NCBI GenBank assembly: GCA_963965975.1
Contig: OZ014416.1
Coordinates: 7,192,001 to 7,256,000, forward strand
Reading direction: 5' to 3'
Source: Xestospongia bergquistia
Taxonomy: Eukaryota > Porifera > Demospongiae > Haplosclerida > Petrosiidae
Length of the DNA: 64,000 nt
Shown: positions 36,726 through 52,169 of the stretch, one piece after another
Layout: every line of letters starts with the position of its first letter
Position numbering within the stretch: position 1 is the first letter of the stretch
Made by a program: the position numbers and the translations under genes
Notes under the pieces: generated by a model
The model's input: only the letters and a program-made list of their open reading frames with translations
Databases searched by the model: none
What the model was told of the DNA's origin: nothing

Positions 36726-38260
36726 GGGCTCACCATAATTTTGACTGTCTCATTAATTAAGCTGCAGTACGACAAAGCTATACCTTTATATCTTCTCACC
36801 TGACGAATTGACATGAGGAGAGAAGCTGGCTGTGTCTAAGTAGCTAGTACCAGCATCGTTTTTTTTTGACTGAAGGTAGTCGCTAAATTAATAAATAAAA
36901 CAACAGAAACTGTTTCCTAAGTGCCCCTAAAGCGTTCGTATCGTAGGACTAACATAGTCGGTAAAGAAAAAAAAAATAAAATTTATAAAACATGAAAAAC
37001 AGAGTAATAAATGTATCAGCAACTTTTATCTCCGTTCAAAGCAGGTCCTTTACTATGCCAACCAAAATTACTTTCGGCGTTGGTATTTATAGCAGTTAAA
37101 ATGTGTGGTTGTGTAGTAACTAACCCATTGTCTCATCCTCAGCCACCCACTCGATAATGGCTTGGCACCGGATGCTTCCAGAGTTTCGAATGACCAATAA
37201 CTTTCATGTCACTTTGTATATTTAACACCACAGGACTGGAAACAAGGACGGAGCTATTCCAAGACTACAATGTCTGTTTCTAGATCTATTACACTACGAT
37301 TATACCGAGGCAACTGATTGCTTTTTCAAATTGGGCTATACGTTTGACCCAAGGATAAGTCAAATAAAGCAGTTCATGCAGTAAATTTTATGTGAAAGAA
37401 TTGTTTCGTGTGTTTACCAACCACTGTAGAAATAAATCTCTTCTTGCTTGCAAATATCAAGGTTAGAGAACATCCTTTTTAATACTTCCTCAAGAAAGTG
37501 ATCCAAGAGTATCAGACTACGTGACACTCTGTGTGTGTCAACTGACAGTAAATTGTTTCAGCAATAATCTGTGCAGGGGTAATTCTCTTTTAGTCATCAT
37601 GAAACAATTATTTGAAATAAACACTCCTGAATGAAGATCCTATGCTAATAGATGATATGAACCCTATATTGATGTGCTTTTTTACAAAAGTATTGGTTGT
37701 AATTGGTATTGGTTCAAGCAAAGAACCAATGTAATTTTTTGGCCCAACTAGCAGTTCAAACGTCGACTTGGTTTTCAGTAAATCTTGACTTGATTTTTGT
37801 CAATCAAATTATTGACTTGAATTTCATTAAAATATTGACTCAATGTTACTCCCATGCTTAAGAGTTTAAGGAACAATTTTAGTTAAGAACAATAGAAACT
37901 ATTCTCTATACACTATAACCTAAACTCTTAAATGTAGGTCTAACATAGTTTGGATCATGTCAATAGCACATTCACTCCAAATAATCAAGGTGCCATTCAT
38001 TTCTAGGATAATGTTGTAAATCTATCATTGCTGAAGCCATATTGTTCAACCTTTAAACTATATACTTGAGATTATGTTGTCATTAATAATAATGTACTCA
38101 TTTTACAGTAGTCATAAGTGAAGAATGTACACTTCATTCTATTCATTATATATAGCAATATATGTATAAGAATTATGTCATAATAGTATAACTAATATAT
38201 GTACATTTATATCTAATGTTTATTAGAGATCAAGTCATTAGTATTGACCCTATTGTGGCA

Positions 38261-41200
38261 ATGGCGACTCAGCTTTCAAAAGATGAGCAGGAAAAGATTG
38301 TAAGTTTATTAATGAATATTATACTGTGTTAGAATAAAATTATAACATTATATTGTTAAGTATGTGTATATGTAGATGTAAGCACATTTTGCATTCAATC
38401 TATTACAGTATGTTTTGAAGTAACTATTAAAGTTTCCTCATAGATTTATTTCAGCAACTACTTACCATTATTGATTATTTTATAACTTGTAATATAAGTT
38501 ATTTGGCTATATTATAAAAGTACAAAATATATAAAATATAAATATATAAAATAATAATTATGTAAAATATGATAGGAAAGAGTACTTGGAAGCAGACTTC
38601 ACAGTTCCTAAATAAATCAAGTTGTTCATCAATTGATAGGTTCTTACAAGCTATAGTCTTTTAATTGGTTTTATCTGAGTATCTGTACTATTTATTCACA
38701 CTATTTACATTCATTATTCTACATGCTTATTACCACATGGTAAATACTATTAGTTATGTATTACATGCTGTTATTAACATATAAGCAGCAAGCAGAATGC
38801 ATGTGTATAGAGGTGTAGGCATGTCCTTTATTATTTAGGGTTTAGGGTTTAGGGTCTAGCTATGGATATGGTTAGCTATATTGTGTACATGCACTAATGG
38901 TTGAGGTTTGCAAAGTATACCGAGATACACATTTAACTTGCTACTTAGTTGTTACTAATGGCACACCATAGTTATGTAAACAATGGCTGTATCTACTATC
39001 ATTCTATTAACCCGTCTCTATTTGTTCCTGGTATATACTCACTTTAATACTTGAATAGTATCCACTTATTGCTATTACTAGAAGACAGCACATGTGAAAT
39101 AAAGAGTAGCAACAAACAAATGGAAAGAAGATCATTGAATTTTTTGATATTAGTTGATGTAGTCTTGTATTTGTAGTATAGTCTAATTGTCTCTGTTAGT
39201 TATATATATATAATATTAATTACATCATGTTCTTTTTATATAATTATTATCACTTTTTGTATTGTGTATTAGACCTGTCCTATAGTTTTATTAGTCTCAT
39301 ATAATACATGTAGTTGTGTATGATTTACTATTTTTAAATGTAATAACTTGTTTTATTATTATATAGGACAATGAACTTTGGGAGTCTGCTAGAAATGGAC
39401 ATTTAGAGAAAGCAAAACAAGCTCTTCAGAGAGGAGCAAACATTAAATGTCGTTTTCATGTAAGATCTTATTAATTTACCTTATAATCTACTGTTATTAT
39501 TTGTGTCTACTAAGTTATGTAATTAATTCAAAATATGTCAATTTAATGAGTATTAATTTTTTTATTCACACCTAAATATTAATTAACAACTTCAACACTT
39601 ACACAATTTATTAATTATTATTCTATTTGTTAAAGTTACTGAATTAGTATTCACAATTAATAACATACATGATCTTTACATGTAGCATTTTAATATTTTC
39701 TTATAATTAATTTAATTGAATAAAATCCATTATATTGTGTAATAGTAATGTCTTAATTAATCATACATGTCAATGTAAAGTAATAGCTTGTATTGTTGTA
39801 TACACAATATATGTAATTGGATTTTATTTCATATATTAATGCATCTTTGTTTATTATATAGATTCGTTATAGTGGAGCAAATTATGTAACACGAACAACA
39901 CCTTATACTATAGCTTACATTAATGGTCATAACACAATAGTAGAGTTCTTAGAAAATGCAGGTGCTACTCCTGATTATGTAAGTGTATACATGTATGTAA
40001 TTCAGGTCAATATTTTGTATATCTCAAGTGTTTGATTGTTACATTAATATTATGTACATGTACATACTTGTATTAAAATGTCTCCTATTAAATGTATTAT
40101 TATACAGATAATAATACATTTAATGGATAATTATAATGACCTTTACTAACATAATTGTTGTGTACTTATGTGTTTTTCTCCACACTACCTTTCTTTTAAT
40201 ACTGATTTCTATAGCTATCTAATTATCATTACATCATTAGTTTAAAGCATATCATGTAACACTAAGGTTCAATAGTGTTACAAATTGACATCATATAACA
40301 TTTACAAAGAAATTTGATGGATTGATTAAATTATTATATTACACAACAATCGTATCCAGATTTTTTTTACTCAAAGTGTCAGGATTGAAATTAATTATGA
40401 CAGTAATGCTATTAGCTTTGATGGAGTGGACAGTAAGCATGCTTTGTTACCTTATCTTACACATGATTAAAAGGCTAAATTGAACAATATCAATATAAGG
40501 AGCTGTTTATATAACAGACATAGAGTTCATTTAGATAGAGATGCAATGCCTTTCTATATTCAGAATAATGTGGAGCCATTTGTGTGATATAGAACAAATA
40601 TCCTTCTTCAAAGTTTATAAATATTTATAGAGTAACTACTAGAGAAGATGTTATAAAGTACATATATTTAAAAGCTGAGAAATTATGAGATTTGTTGTAC
40701 TTGTTACAATTACATTAAAGTTAACACATATTGCTAAGTGTCTTAACACTAGGCATTTAATCCTGCATGGATCAGTCTCTGTCTTAGGCTGACCTGTATT
40801 TCCGTCATGTTTAGACCACGGGAATGTTTATTCATGATTAATAAAATTTAATAGGCCTTATGCAATGATTACTGCCCACTCCACCTGGTAGTAAAATGGC
40901 TTAGTAAGTTGATTTAAGTATTTCATTTTTTACCAGGCTTATAGTTAATATTTGGTTTTCATGTTAATTGATTTGTAAGACTTTTTGAGAAGAAGACTGA
41001 ACTGGATTGATTATATCAATTACTAAATTGTCTTTGACTAGCTACCTATCTTAATCCTAGGATAGCACTACAAATCTTTCATCGTAAGATCTTTATCTAT
41101 TTTTTGAATATTAGTATTAAAGTTATGAAATTACTTCATATAAAGAAGTTTACTTTCATATGTGGGGGATATAGTTGTATAACACTGCACATAGTAATGA

Positions 41201-44200
41201 CTTTATACATAGTTAATGGAGCTTCTGGTTCATGAAATCTGGGCCATGTGGCATTAATGTACATGTCTATTTCTAGTATATACTGTAGTATTTATTGTGT
41301 ATAATCTGTGTTTACTTATTGTAATTTCATAGGATGAGATAATGTTGGCAGCTGCTGTAAGAGGACAAGTAGATATAGTGAAAGAAGCTATTGAAAAGGA
41401 AGCAAATGTAAATGATCAACATTCAGATAGAGTAAGTTATACTTTATTATAATAATTGATGTGTTCTTATAAAGAATAGCTAATCACTTTCACAATTATA
41501 AGTTTACTTATAAACAATATAATATTTTCATGAGAAATCAGATATACAAGTCTTAGTGTTTTGAAAAGTAATTTTTTTGATTATCATAAAATACTCAAAA
41601 CCTAAGGAGCTATACTGTTTATGTAACGACAATGTAATACAGGATTCCATATGATGATTATGAAAACATTAGGACATTGAAATAGCTTGTATAGATACTA
41701 CCAATTGAAAGCAAAGTATGATACTCAAAGTCACAGCGTAGTAGAAGAATCCTCTATGTAATTTATATTTTACTTGCATTAAAAAAAGAGCAAACAAAAA
41801 ATATAGTAATAAATATTGAATTAATGTCTTCTTATTATAATAACTGACTCAATTTAACATCTTGTTATGTCAGTTAAGATATCAAATGCCTCCAATAATG
41901 CTATTCTATTGACAGTCAATATATCAAAACTACAGGTCATCCTTACAGTCATACATTGTTAGCATTCTGAACTAGTTACACAATATCTAAATAAACTATC
42001 TTGTTGTATTACTATAATAGACAAGGAATTAAACTACTAAGTCTACATTGAACAAAGTCACTTCTCTACCTAGGCCTGTGTATACATATTTTAAACTGTT
42101 ACTAACTACATAGTATGATGTCAAACATTGCTGTGATATTATAGTGTAACATATTATCAGACTTAGTTATATTCTCTTGCTGTAGTTTTTTAAAAAATGC
42201 TGTAGTCAATTTTTTATTAACATTTATTATTGTTTTATTATTAGGACAATGATACAGCTTTGCATGTAGCCTCAGGTAATGGTCACACTGAGACAGTCAG
42301 ATTTCTCTTATTATCAAATGCAGATCCTAATGTTTCTAACAAGGTCAGTGTGTATTGTGTATAATTTATATTGTCTCTACTCCAAGCACATTTTTATAGT
42401 AATACATAGTTTGCACTGACTTATGACCCTAAAAAACGTAAATAAATAATTTTGTTATAAGATAATGAATTACATCATCAACACTTCTATTTAGTTATTT
42501 TCTGTGTTTTTGTGTCATTGGTCAGATTTGATGTGGTAATACAACAGCTATGATTATCTGAAATACGTGATAGTTGTTAGATTGACTATATAGTTTATTG
42601 TCTGATAGCTCATATGATTTTTATAAATAAATAACTTTTCCTCTTTTGTTTTCTAGTATGGACAATCACCAGCACATATTGCTATAAATGAGAGTCGTCC
42701 TGATGTTCTAAAGTTATTAATTGAAGTGGGACACATAGACGTAAATGCTACAGACAATGTAAGTCATATTATAGTTACTTATGAGTTAATCCCTTTGAAT
42801 TATGACATTCAATGTTGTCTTCAATTTTGATACCAACCCCTCACATGCCCAAACTGTTCACCACTTTAAATGTTTTGATAACACATTTTGACAAATGTTC
42901 AAAGAGCAATATTCCAAAATCATTCACAGTTGGAAAAATGCGAAAAACCAATTTAAGTGACAAAATCTGTACCATGGTAACAATTTAACTATGATCTGTA
43001 TTGATAATACAATCCATTGATAATAGAGGACATATTTTTAAATTTCCTGTTCTTACTTTGAGGATTGATATTTTCATTAATTGCTTTCAGCACCCTAATT
43101 TTTGGTTTTTACCTGCAACATGCCAAATTGTTACTAGCTTTATCAAGTTCTAATTCTAGATTTAGTTATTGACCATAAGATGTTGCTATCCCCACATCCA
43201 GAGTCCTCTCTTTTCTTGATCTACAGCAGCATTCTCTCCACAAACAACGTTATACTTGATGTTATGTTATCTTTTCCATTGAGAAACCCAGCCATTAGAG
43301 CAGGTTCATCCACTGTGGATTCAAACTTTTTAAATGTGAATGAACCAAACAAAAGCAGCATCAACCTCAACATAAGTAGGATCCTTCTGAAGCTTCTTTT
43401 TTTGCTTACAACTACATAATTTGCTTGTAGAAGACTTTTGTCCTTTAGAATTGAACCATTTACAAAGTTTGAATTTTTTGTATTGGCCCTATTGAAATGT
43501 GTTTGAATTCATGTATCATGTAAAGGATATTTGGACTGCACTGTATAATTAATTAACAAATTTTAAAGATTTTTCCTCCTGGGACACATAGCATGCAAGG
43601 CAGTCCTAAAATTTTTTTACCATATATATATATAAGAGGGTATGTTTGTTTTAGCAATTTATTGTATTGTTTTATAGGACAACAAATGAAATTAACCCAC
43701 ATACAGTAACTATGATGCACATAGAATATAATTACTTTATCACAACACTTTGAATTCAGTGTGACTAATCAAAGCTTCTGAGTTCTATTACTTGAGAAAA
43801 AATCTTTGACCAGTTCCATAGCTTCTGCCAATTCTCCAATCTTCAAAGTTAGTAATAATCCTATCCCTTACAACAACAAAATAGTGCAGACCACCAAAGG
43901 ACAATTTTTATGATTATATTCTTGTTACTATCTGAAAGAGATAAATAAACAAACTTGTTATAATAGAAAAGGAATGAGACATACTATATCTAGATACCTC
44001 AATAAACAATCTTGTTGTATTGCTGTAATAGACTACAAATTAGACCGAGTCTATCATCAACAAAGTCACTACTTCATCTGTGTACACATATATTTTTATA
44101 CTGTTACTAACTCTATAGTATGATGTCAAACATTGGTGCGATATCTTCACTATATACTGTAACTGATTATTACCAAACTTAGGTAGATTCTCTTACCATA

Positions 44201-47200
44201 GTATTTTAAAAGTTGTGATAGTCATATTTTATTCACATTCTTTGTTGTTTTATTATTAGTATCAGAATACAGCTTTGTCTTTAGCCTCAAGTAATGGTCA
44301 CATTGAGACAGTTCAATTTCTCCTATTATTAAATGCAGATCCTAATATTTATAACAAGGTCAGTATGTATTGTGTATAGTTTGTATTCATTTGTTGTCTT
44401 TACTACATGTACATGCATTAAGTACTACCTGTCTATAGTATGTTTGTACTGATTTAGAACCCTATACAATGTAAATAACTTGGTCATCTTTTAAAATGAT
44501 GAGATGGGGCTTTGACAAAAAATCAGTTTCTCTGCAAGTAGAATAGGTATTAAACTAATACAAAGACAATGACATACCTTACAAATTCCTGAAACAAGAA
44601 AGCTAGCTATTATCATAATAAAGTAGTAGGCTTTTGTAGTAGCCAAAGACTGGATACAAGGCTAGGAATTAACATTGATCCCTCTCATCACTATCAATGA
44701 AGACCTAAAAGAATACTCTGTGCAAATTGTTTAAATTTTATGTGATAAACAAGTATTGTCAGTAGCACCTATTAGTAGGTATGGCCTGTTATGATAGAAC
44801 ATATTCCTTACTAATTATATTTTACTAATTTGTCAATCGGTGGACATTAATAAACAGCATTGACAAAGAAATAGTTGTATTCTCTTGCTGTAGTATTTTA
44901 AAAATTGTAGTAGTCATATTTTCCTTCACATGCTTTGCTTTTCATTATTAGGACAATAATACAGCTTTGCATTTAGCCTCAAGTAATGGTTACCTTGAGA
45001 CAGTCCAATTTCTTCTACAATCGAAGGCAGATCCTAATATTGATAACAAGGTCAGTGTGTATTGTGTATAGTTTATATTTCATTTATTATCTCTACTACA
45101 TGTACATATATGTAGTACTACTTGTCTAGTAGGACAGGATATAGATCAAAGCCAATGTAATGAGTATAATTATATTAACCTTATCACAGCATGCAATTGG
45201 TGTTTTGATGATTTCAGTTAATGGAGCAAAAGCAGTTCTTACTTGTTATGTTAGATCTTTTACTTCTATGATATATAAACAATATGACTGGAAAATACAA
45301 TCACAGTTATGTCATAAAGGAATATAGACTTCATGTTTTTACTTTAAGGATTAACATTATCTTTAATTGCTTTTCATCAATCTAATTTCTACTTTTAAGT
45401 TTCCCACTATCTCAACTATAATTTGGATCTCAACTTTAAATTATGCTTTTTTGTGAATAAAAAAATTGAAAAAAATTAGCACCACATGTTACAGAATCAG
45501 TGAATTTGTTAGGTTTTCATAAAAGTCTGTATGCTTAAAATTAAATAATGCAATTTACACAATTTGACATTAAAACTTGGTTACAAAAGAAGGACCAAAA
45601 AGCAAAAAGTATTTCTTCTTTCTTACATTGCATCTTTAACATTTATTGTTTATTGTTAATATGATTGGAAAAGAAAACACAGCTATGCTAAAAAATATCC
45701 TTTTTTGGAATGTAGCAAACTTTAAAAAAATAGTTCAAAGAGTCACAACCAAACTTTTTCTACCATTGACCAGTTTCTTCCAAACCTATTTGATTATATG
45801 TTTGGATTGACTTACCAAATATTCACCATCTTTTATCTTATTATTGCTACATCTATTGAGCCATAATAATTATGATACTATAAATATTGCTCCTGTTTGC
45901 TCAGAGATGAGGTCACATTCAATTTATCACCTCCTCTTGCATATCATATTATATGTATAATATATTCTACAAGCTCTAGCTTAATTAAGTTAGCTATGAT
46001 AAAACAATATATTATACAATATCCTTAGTCTAATAAACTGTTTTATGAACACACAGACAACAGTAGTCTAATTTATGATATGTATAATTATATTATACAT
46101 AAATGTTGGACCTCCATCCTAATTATAATGGCTTCAAATTTCATTTTACTGTTTTTAAGTGCAGTTTATAGTAACAGTAATAGTTATGATATTTTTTTAA
46201 TTAGTGTAAGTAGCCATGTAATAACACATGAGATATATATACATAGTATGTATATTAACGTATACCTAGTGTAGAGTAGATCAGGTGGACGTCACTGATG
46301 TTTGAATTATACATTAGTTTGTAGATCAAAATTTTAACATAATTGTTTTCATGACAAATTTGTCACTTCTGTAGAAGTTTAACATTGCAATATGTAAAAC
46401 ATCATCTATGTGTTCTTACATATATGAACACCTAAGATCATGTGTGTATGTATATATTATTTGTCTACTTAAACAAATTTAATCTATTGGTATTATTAAA
46501 CAATTTATTTCATTTTATAGTGGGGACATAGTCCACTTCATTCAGCATATTGGAACGGTTATGATGACATTGTTAAGCTCTTGTGTTCTTTTGGAGCAAG
46601 AGATATGGACCAAGTTAGAAATGTAAGTGATAAATATAATAATATATTTACTGTATATGATGATATGGACATAGTGATCTTACATGTTATGATATATTAT
46701 AAACATGACCTAATTATATGTGGGTACATGTCACAGTTATAATATATTATTTATTTTAACAGGATGACTTACTTTTGACTTCAGCTGAAAATGGTGATAT
46801 AGAAAATGTAACTCAAGCAATTACATCAGGTGCTAATGTCAATGTTCATAATCCTAAAAAGGTTAATACACTAATTAAATAATAATAAATTAATGTTGTT
46901 TGTTAGTGTTTACTTTTTAAAGAAATATATTCTATAACAAAAGAGATACAGCATTTAAATTGTAGACATTGTTTTATTGAGAAGCAGTTTAGTCTATCTT
47001 TTCCTATTTCTATAAGACTTCTTTATTATATTATTCTATTGACGTTGTCATGCAACATTTTGAATGAGGAATTGTTTGATCCAAACCTTTCATTAATATT
47101 CCTATTTGGACATTTTGGAAAATTCCTTCTAGCCTTGCACAATCTGTACAACCGTTTGCTAAATTCAAATTTAGAAAAGACTATTATTTTATTTGTAAAC

Positions 47201-50200
47201 TAATAGATATATATTGATATAATATTGATATAATTTTGTCTTTTGGTAAAGAATATTCATGATCAGTGAATGTCAGCCTACAAATGACATGAACATTTCT
47301 AACAAATCTTTAAAGTCTATTTAGTTTGCAAACTAAAATTACACGTGGTAGTCCTTAAAAGAATTCTGATATTCATGTAAAAATTTGATGTTTGTTATCT
47401 GTTAACAATTTTGCATGAGAATGACTACTCAAAGACAAAGTATTAAACAATTAACCTGAAAAAAGGAAATGTTTCTTACAATTGTAGCCTCTTCAACTCA
47501 TAATATTAAGACTTCTCCATTATTCTATGATAATTACTTCATAATAGAATAAACAACTACAATACAAATACAACCAAAAGCATCTTAGGACAATTTTTAT
47601 GATGTTTAAATTTAATATGTGGTCCATTTTATTATTGGAATATATTCTATAAAATTTGATGCTATTATAATTAACAATAAATACTTGTGTAATTCCTCTA
47701 GGATCAGCAAACAGCTCTACATTTCACATCAAAAGGGGGTTACTGTGATATCGTACAGCTACTGTTAAACTCAAGTACAGATCCCAATATTTGTGACAAG
47801 GTCAGTGTATATTGTTTGTAGAGATAAACATCACTACATCCAATCTCAAAATGTAGTAATTGTGGTAATGTAATACTACAGTTAAGCTAAGATGTGTAAA
47901 TCAAGTACAAACTTGATGCTATATGGATATTATTAAGAGAAGATGCAAGAAAATGGTTTAATAATACTATTAGTCATGATTCAAATATAAAGTATTACTC
48001 ATTCTTAGTTTTGGAACAGATGTCAAAATTACTATACTAATACTTGTTGTCCGTGGTTTGTTTTTTTTCACTTATCACGCTTTACATGCTAGACAGTTAT
48101 AAGGTGGTTTTGGACTATGTTTGTATGTTTTTATAAAATTTCTGTTTTTATACATTATTCTATAGATATATGTGAGTATTGGAAGTGGTGAATGAGATTT
48201 AACTGAATATAACAACTGCCAATGCCCTTAGTAACCAATGAATTTAATTTACTCTTCTTGTCAGTAATTCAGCTTCAAAGACAAGTGATAAGTAATTTCA
48301 CCTGAATGAGAAAATCCTTCAATGTAGCCTCTTTAACATTTAATATTAAGACTATTTAATTCCAATGTAAATCTCAATATTTGTGACAAATGTCAGATTA
48401 CTACATGTTAAATCAGTATTTAATAAATATAGAATGTTTTGGTGTGGCTGCTAGAATTTTCTACATCAAATTCTTATAATTTTGTGAGTAAAGGTTAACA
48501 AACATAGTCAGTGCTAGCTATCAGTAGGTGTGGCCTGTTATAATAGTACATATACTTGAAAGCATATTGGTATTCACAGAGGTATCATTAATATCCTATG
48601 CCACTTATATCAAATGTTAAAATGATTGTAGTAGTGACATCATCAGCATTATACTATTCTTTTATACTGGTACTAGATCCCCAAACCAAAACCTAAATAC
48701 TGAATGCTTGAACATAGGAAGAACAGCCAGTAGGTACCTCTGTTATTTTAATTTTTTTCATTACATATACTTCATAGTGATAATAGGAAGGATGGTATGG
48801 TACATACCTTGCAGATGTTGAATATGTTTATGTCATCCATGATTTTATGTTATTCCCTAGACATTAAACCTACGTAAACTCTGAATATATTAACAAGTGA
48901 TGGGCATTACGTACTACTTTAATAAACTTGTGATTGCGTTGAAAAGACACAGTTATTCATTAATTCCTATAGACAAGGAATAATTTCATAAAGTAATATA
49001 CCTTATCTGGGACTGTCCTTACCACACATCTAAATTACCTTTTTTTAATAATATAACTAATCCCTCCACTTAAGCATTAACTCTTAGCAGTGCTGATATA
49101 TTAAAAATATATTGTGCCAGCAGCTTGAAATTATTGAAAAATATTTTCTATGCTTGTAACTATAATTATAATTATAGTTATTGTTTTACTATGTTTACAA
49201 AGTTCACTTCATTCTATTGCAGCAATAACAAACAAATATATATATATATATATATAAATTCCATAATATACTTCAATAAAACATTCATTAACAAAAAATC
49301 CCCGTAGTGTACATCTTAGTCTACAAAGTACTCAAAGCTCAGAACAGAACATCTCAGTCATTATAATACTTTGAAACCCTATACCTTTAATTGTAGTCAT
49401 AAAGTTCAGTTTGAATATTTATATCAAGATAACAGTGTTGATAATAATTATACGTGTGTTAGATATGCTACATTTGTGACCTAAATGATCTAGTTTATCA
49501 TTAATAGCAAAATTTATAATAAACTGATATTCATTTAATATCTTAATCAGTTAGTCATTTTATGTCCCTGTCATTGGTCAGGTTTGGCATATAATACAAT
49601 AGTTATGATTCTCTGTATTAATGACTGTTATATTGACTATATAGTTTATTGAATGATAGTTACTATACTTATTGTAATTGAATTAATTTTCCTCTTTTGT
49701 TTTCTAGAAAGGACAAACACCAGCACATTATGCAGCACAGAAGGATCATGTTGATGTTCTAAAGTTATTAATTGAAGTGGGACAAGTCAATATAAATGCT
49801 ACAGATAAAGTAAGTCATATTATAGTTACTTGTGAATTATACATTTTTCAATATTGATTATGGTATTCTATAAACTTTTTACCCTGTTTCTTTGTTTGTA
49901 ATGTTTTTGTCATTGGTCAGATTTCATGTCATTACAATAAAATTAATAAATGTAAAATTGTATTGCAATCATTAATGACTGCTCTGTCAGTGACTGCCAT
50001 TCATAGATCTGTTTATATGGGATAAAACTGTACATAACTAAATTTAAAATGTAGAACCTTGTTGTTATGGGGTGTAGTCACAATCATTGATCAGATTTGT
50101 CATAGTAAAACAATAACTATAGTTAGTATAATTATTGTAAATTAATAATTTTTCCTCTATTCTTTCTAGAGTGGACAAACACCAGCACATCATGCAGTAA

Positions 50201-52169
50201 AGGAGGGTCATGTTGATGTTCTAAAGCTATTAATTGAAGTGGGACAAGTTGATGTAAATGCTACAGACAAAGTAAGTCATATTATAATTACTTATGAATT
50301 ATTCCTTTTAATGTAATCACTATTGATTATGGTATTTTATAAACATTTTAGTCTGTTTCTTTGTTTTTTTTTATGTCTCTGTCATTGGTTAGATTTGACA
50401 TCATTAGAACAAATGATGATTTGTATTGCATGGATTAATGACTTAGTTCTACTTGACTATGATCTATCAGTGACTGTAACTCATAGATCTGTTTACATGA
50501 GATAAAATTTGTACATACTGTTATGTAGTATAATCACAATCATTGGCCAGATTTGACATAGTAATACAATAACTATAGTTAGTGTGTTTTTGCCCTTAGT
50601 AACCAATGAATTTAATTTACTCTTCTTGTCAGTAATTCAGCTTCAAAGACAAAGTGATAAGTAATTTCACTTGAATGAGAAAATCCTTCAATGTAGCCTC
50701 TTTAACATTTAATATTAAGACTATTTAATTCCAATGCAAATCTCAATATTTGTGACAATGTCAGAGATTACTACATGTTACTAGATTTAAATCAGTATTT
50801 AATAAATATAGAATGTTATGGTGTGGCTGCTAGAATTTTCTACATCAAATTCTTAGAATTTTGTGAGTAAAGGTTAACAAACATAGCCAGTGCTAGCTAT
50901 CAATAGGTGTGGCCTGTTATAATAGTACATATAGCATATTGGTATTCACAGAGGTATCACTAATATGGTATGCCACTTATATCAAATGTTAAAATGATTG
51001 TAGTAGTGATATCATCAGCATTATACTATACTTTTATACTGGTACTAGATCCCCAAACCAAAACCTAAATACTGAATGCTTGAACATAGGAAGAACAGCC
51101 AGTAGGTACCTCTGTTATTTTAATTTTTTTCATTACATATACTTAAAGTAATATACCTTATCTGGGACTGTCCTTACCACACATCTAAATTACCTTTTTT
51201 TAATAATATAACTAATCCCTCCACTTAAGCATTAACTCTTAGCAGTGCTGATATATTTAAAATATATTGTGCCAGCAGCTTGAAATTATTGAAAAATATT
51301 TTCTATGCTTGTAACTATAATTATAATTATAGTTATTGTTTTACTATGTTTACAAAGTTCACTTCATTCTATTGCAGCAATAACAAACAAACATATATTA
51401 TATAAATTCCACAATATTCTTCAATGAAACATTCATTAACAGGCAATCCCTGTGGTGTACATCTTAGTCTACAAAGTACTCAAAGCTCAATACAATAGTT
51501 ATGATTGTCTGTATTAATGACTATTATATTGACTATATAGTTTATTGAATGATAGTTACTATACTTATTGTAATTGAATTAATTTTCTTCTCTAGAAAGG
51601 ACAAACACCAGCACATTATGCAGCACAGAAGAATCATATTGATGTTCTAAAGTTATTAATTGAAGTGGGACAAGTCAATATAAATGCTACAGATAAAGTA
51701 AGTCATATTATAGTTACTTGTGAATTATACATCTTAATATTATTTCAGTATTGATTATGATATTCTATAAACGTTTTAGCCTGTTTATTTGTTTGCAATG
51801 TTTTTGTCATTGGTCAGATTTCATGTCATAACAATAAAATTAATAAATGTAAAATTGTATTGCAATCATTAATGACTGCTCTGTCAGTGACTGCCATTCA
51901 TAGATCTGTTTATATGGGATAAAACTGTACATAACTAAATTTAAAATCTAGAACCTTATTGTTATGTGGTGTAGTCACAATCATTGATCTCATTTGACAT
52001 AGTAAAACAATAACTATAGTTAGTATAAGTATTGTAATTTAATAATTTTTCCTCTATCCTTTTCTAGAGTGGACAAACACCAGCACATCATGCAGCAGAG
52101 AAGGGTCATGTTGATATTCTAAAGCTATTAATTGAAAAGGGACAAGTTGATGTAAATGCTACAGACAGA
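38261..52169 (+). CDS. Gene B ankyrin-repeat exons 1-15
   Basis: Start exon (MATQLSKDEQEKI, identical to gene A) plus 14 exons of 93-117 bases, all phase 0-0, about one ankyrin repeat each. Exon types alternate: D-x-x-T-A-L-x-[LV]-A-S type, then [SK]-G-Q-T-P-A-H-[YH]-A type. Exons 12-15 are two copies of a two-exon unit. Uniform phase means any exon can be gained or lost without a frameshift, and the two paralogues show this. Introns carry duplicated non-coding sequence that travelled with the exons. Confidence 0.85.

Larger units (their letters stand above)
34886..38260. other. Upstream region of gene B
   Basis: Aligns with about 2,240-5,277 of copy A, with copy-specific insertions at about 36301-36725, 37105-37180 and 37610-37825, and without the MITE at 4101-4446. 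The same acceptor tttattag precedes the start exon, again implying an unseen 5' exon. No promoter is placed. Confidence 0.6.

Noticed and set aside
43180-43419. 79-codon plus-strand ORF in a gene B intron
   Set aside because: The intron sequence is a decayed repeat shared with gene A at 10,640-10,800, where the frame is not kept. Any coding history is on the minus strand.
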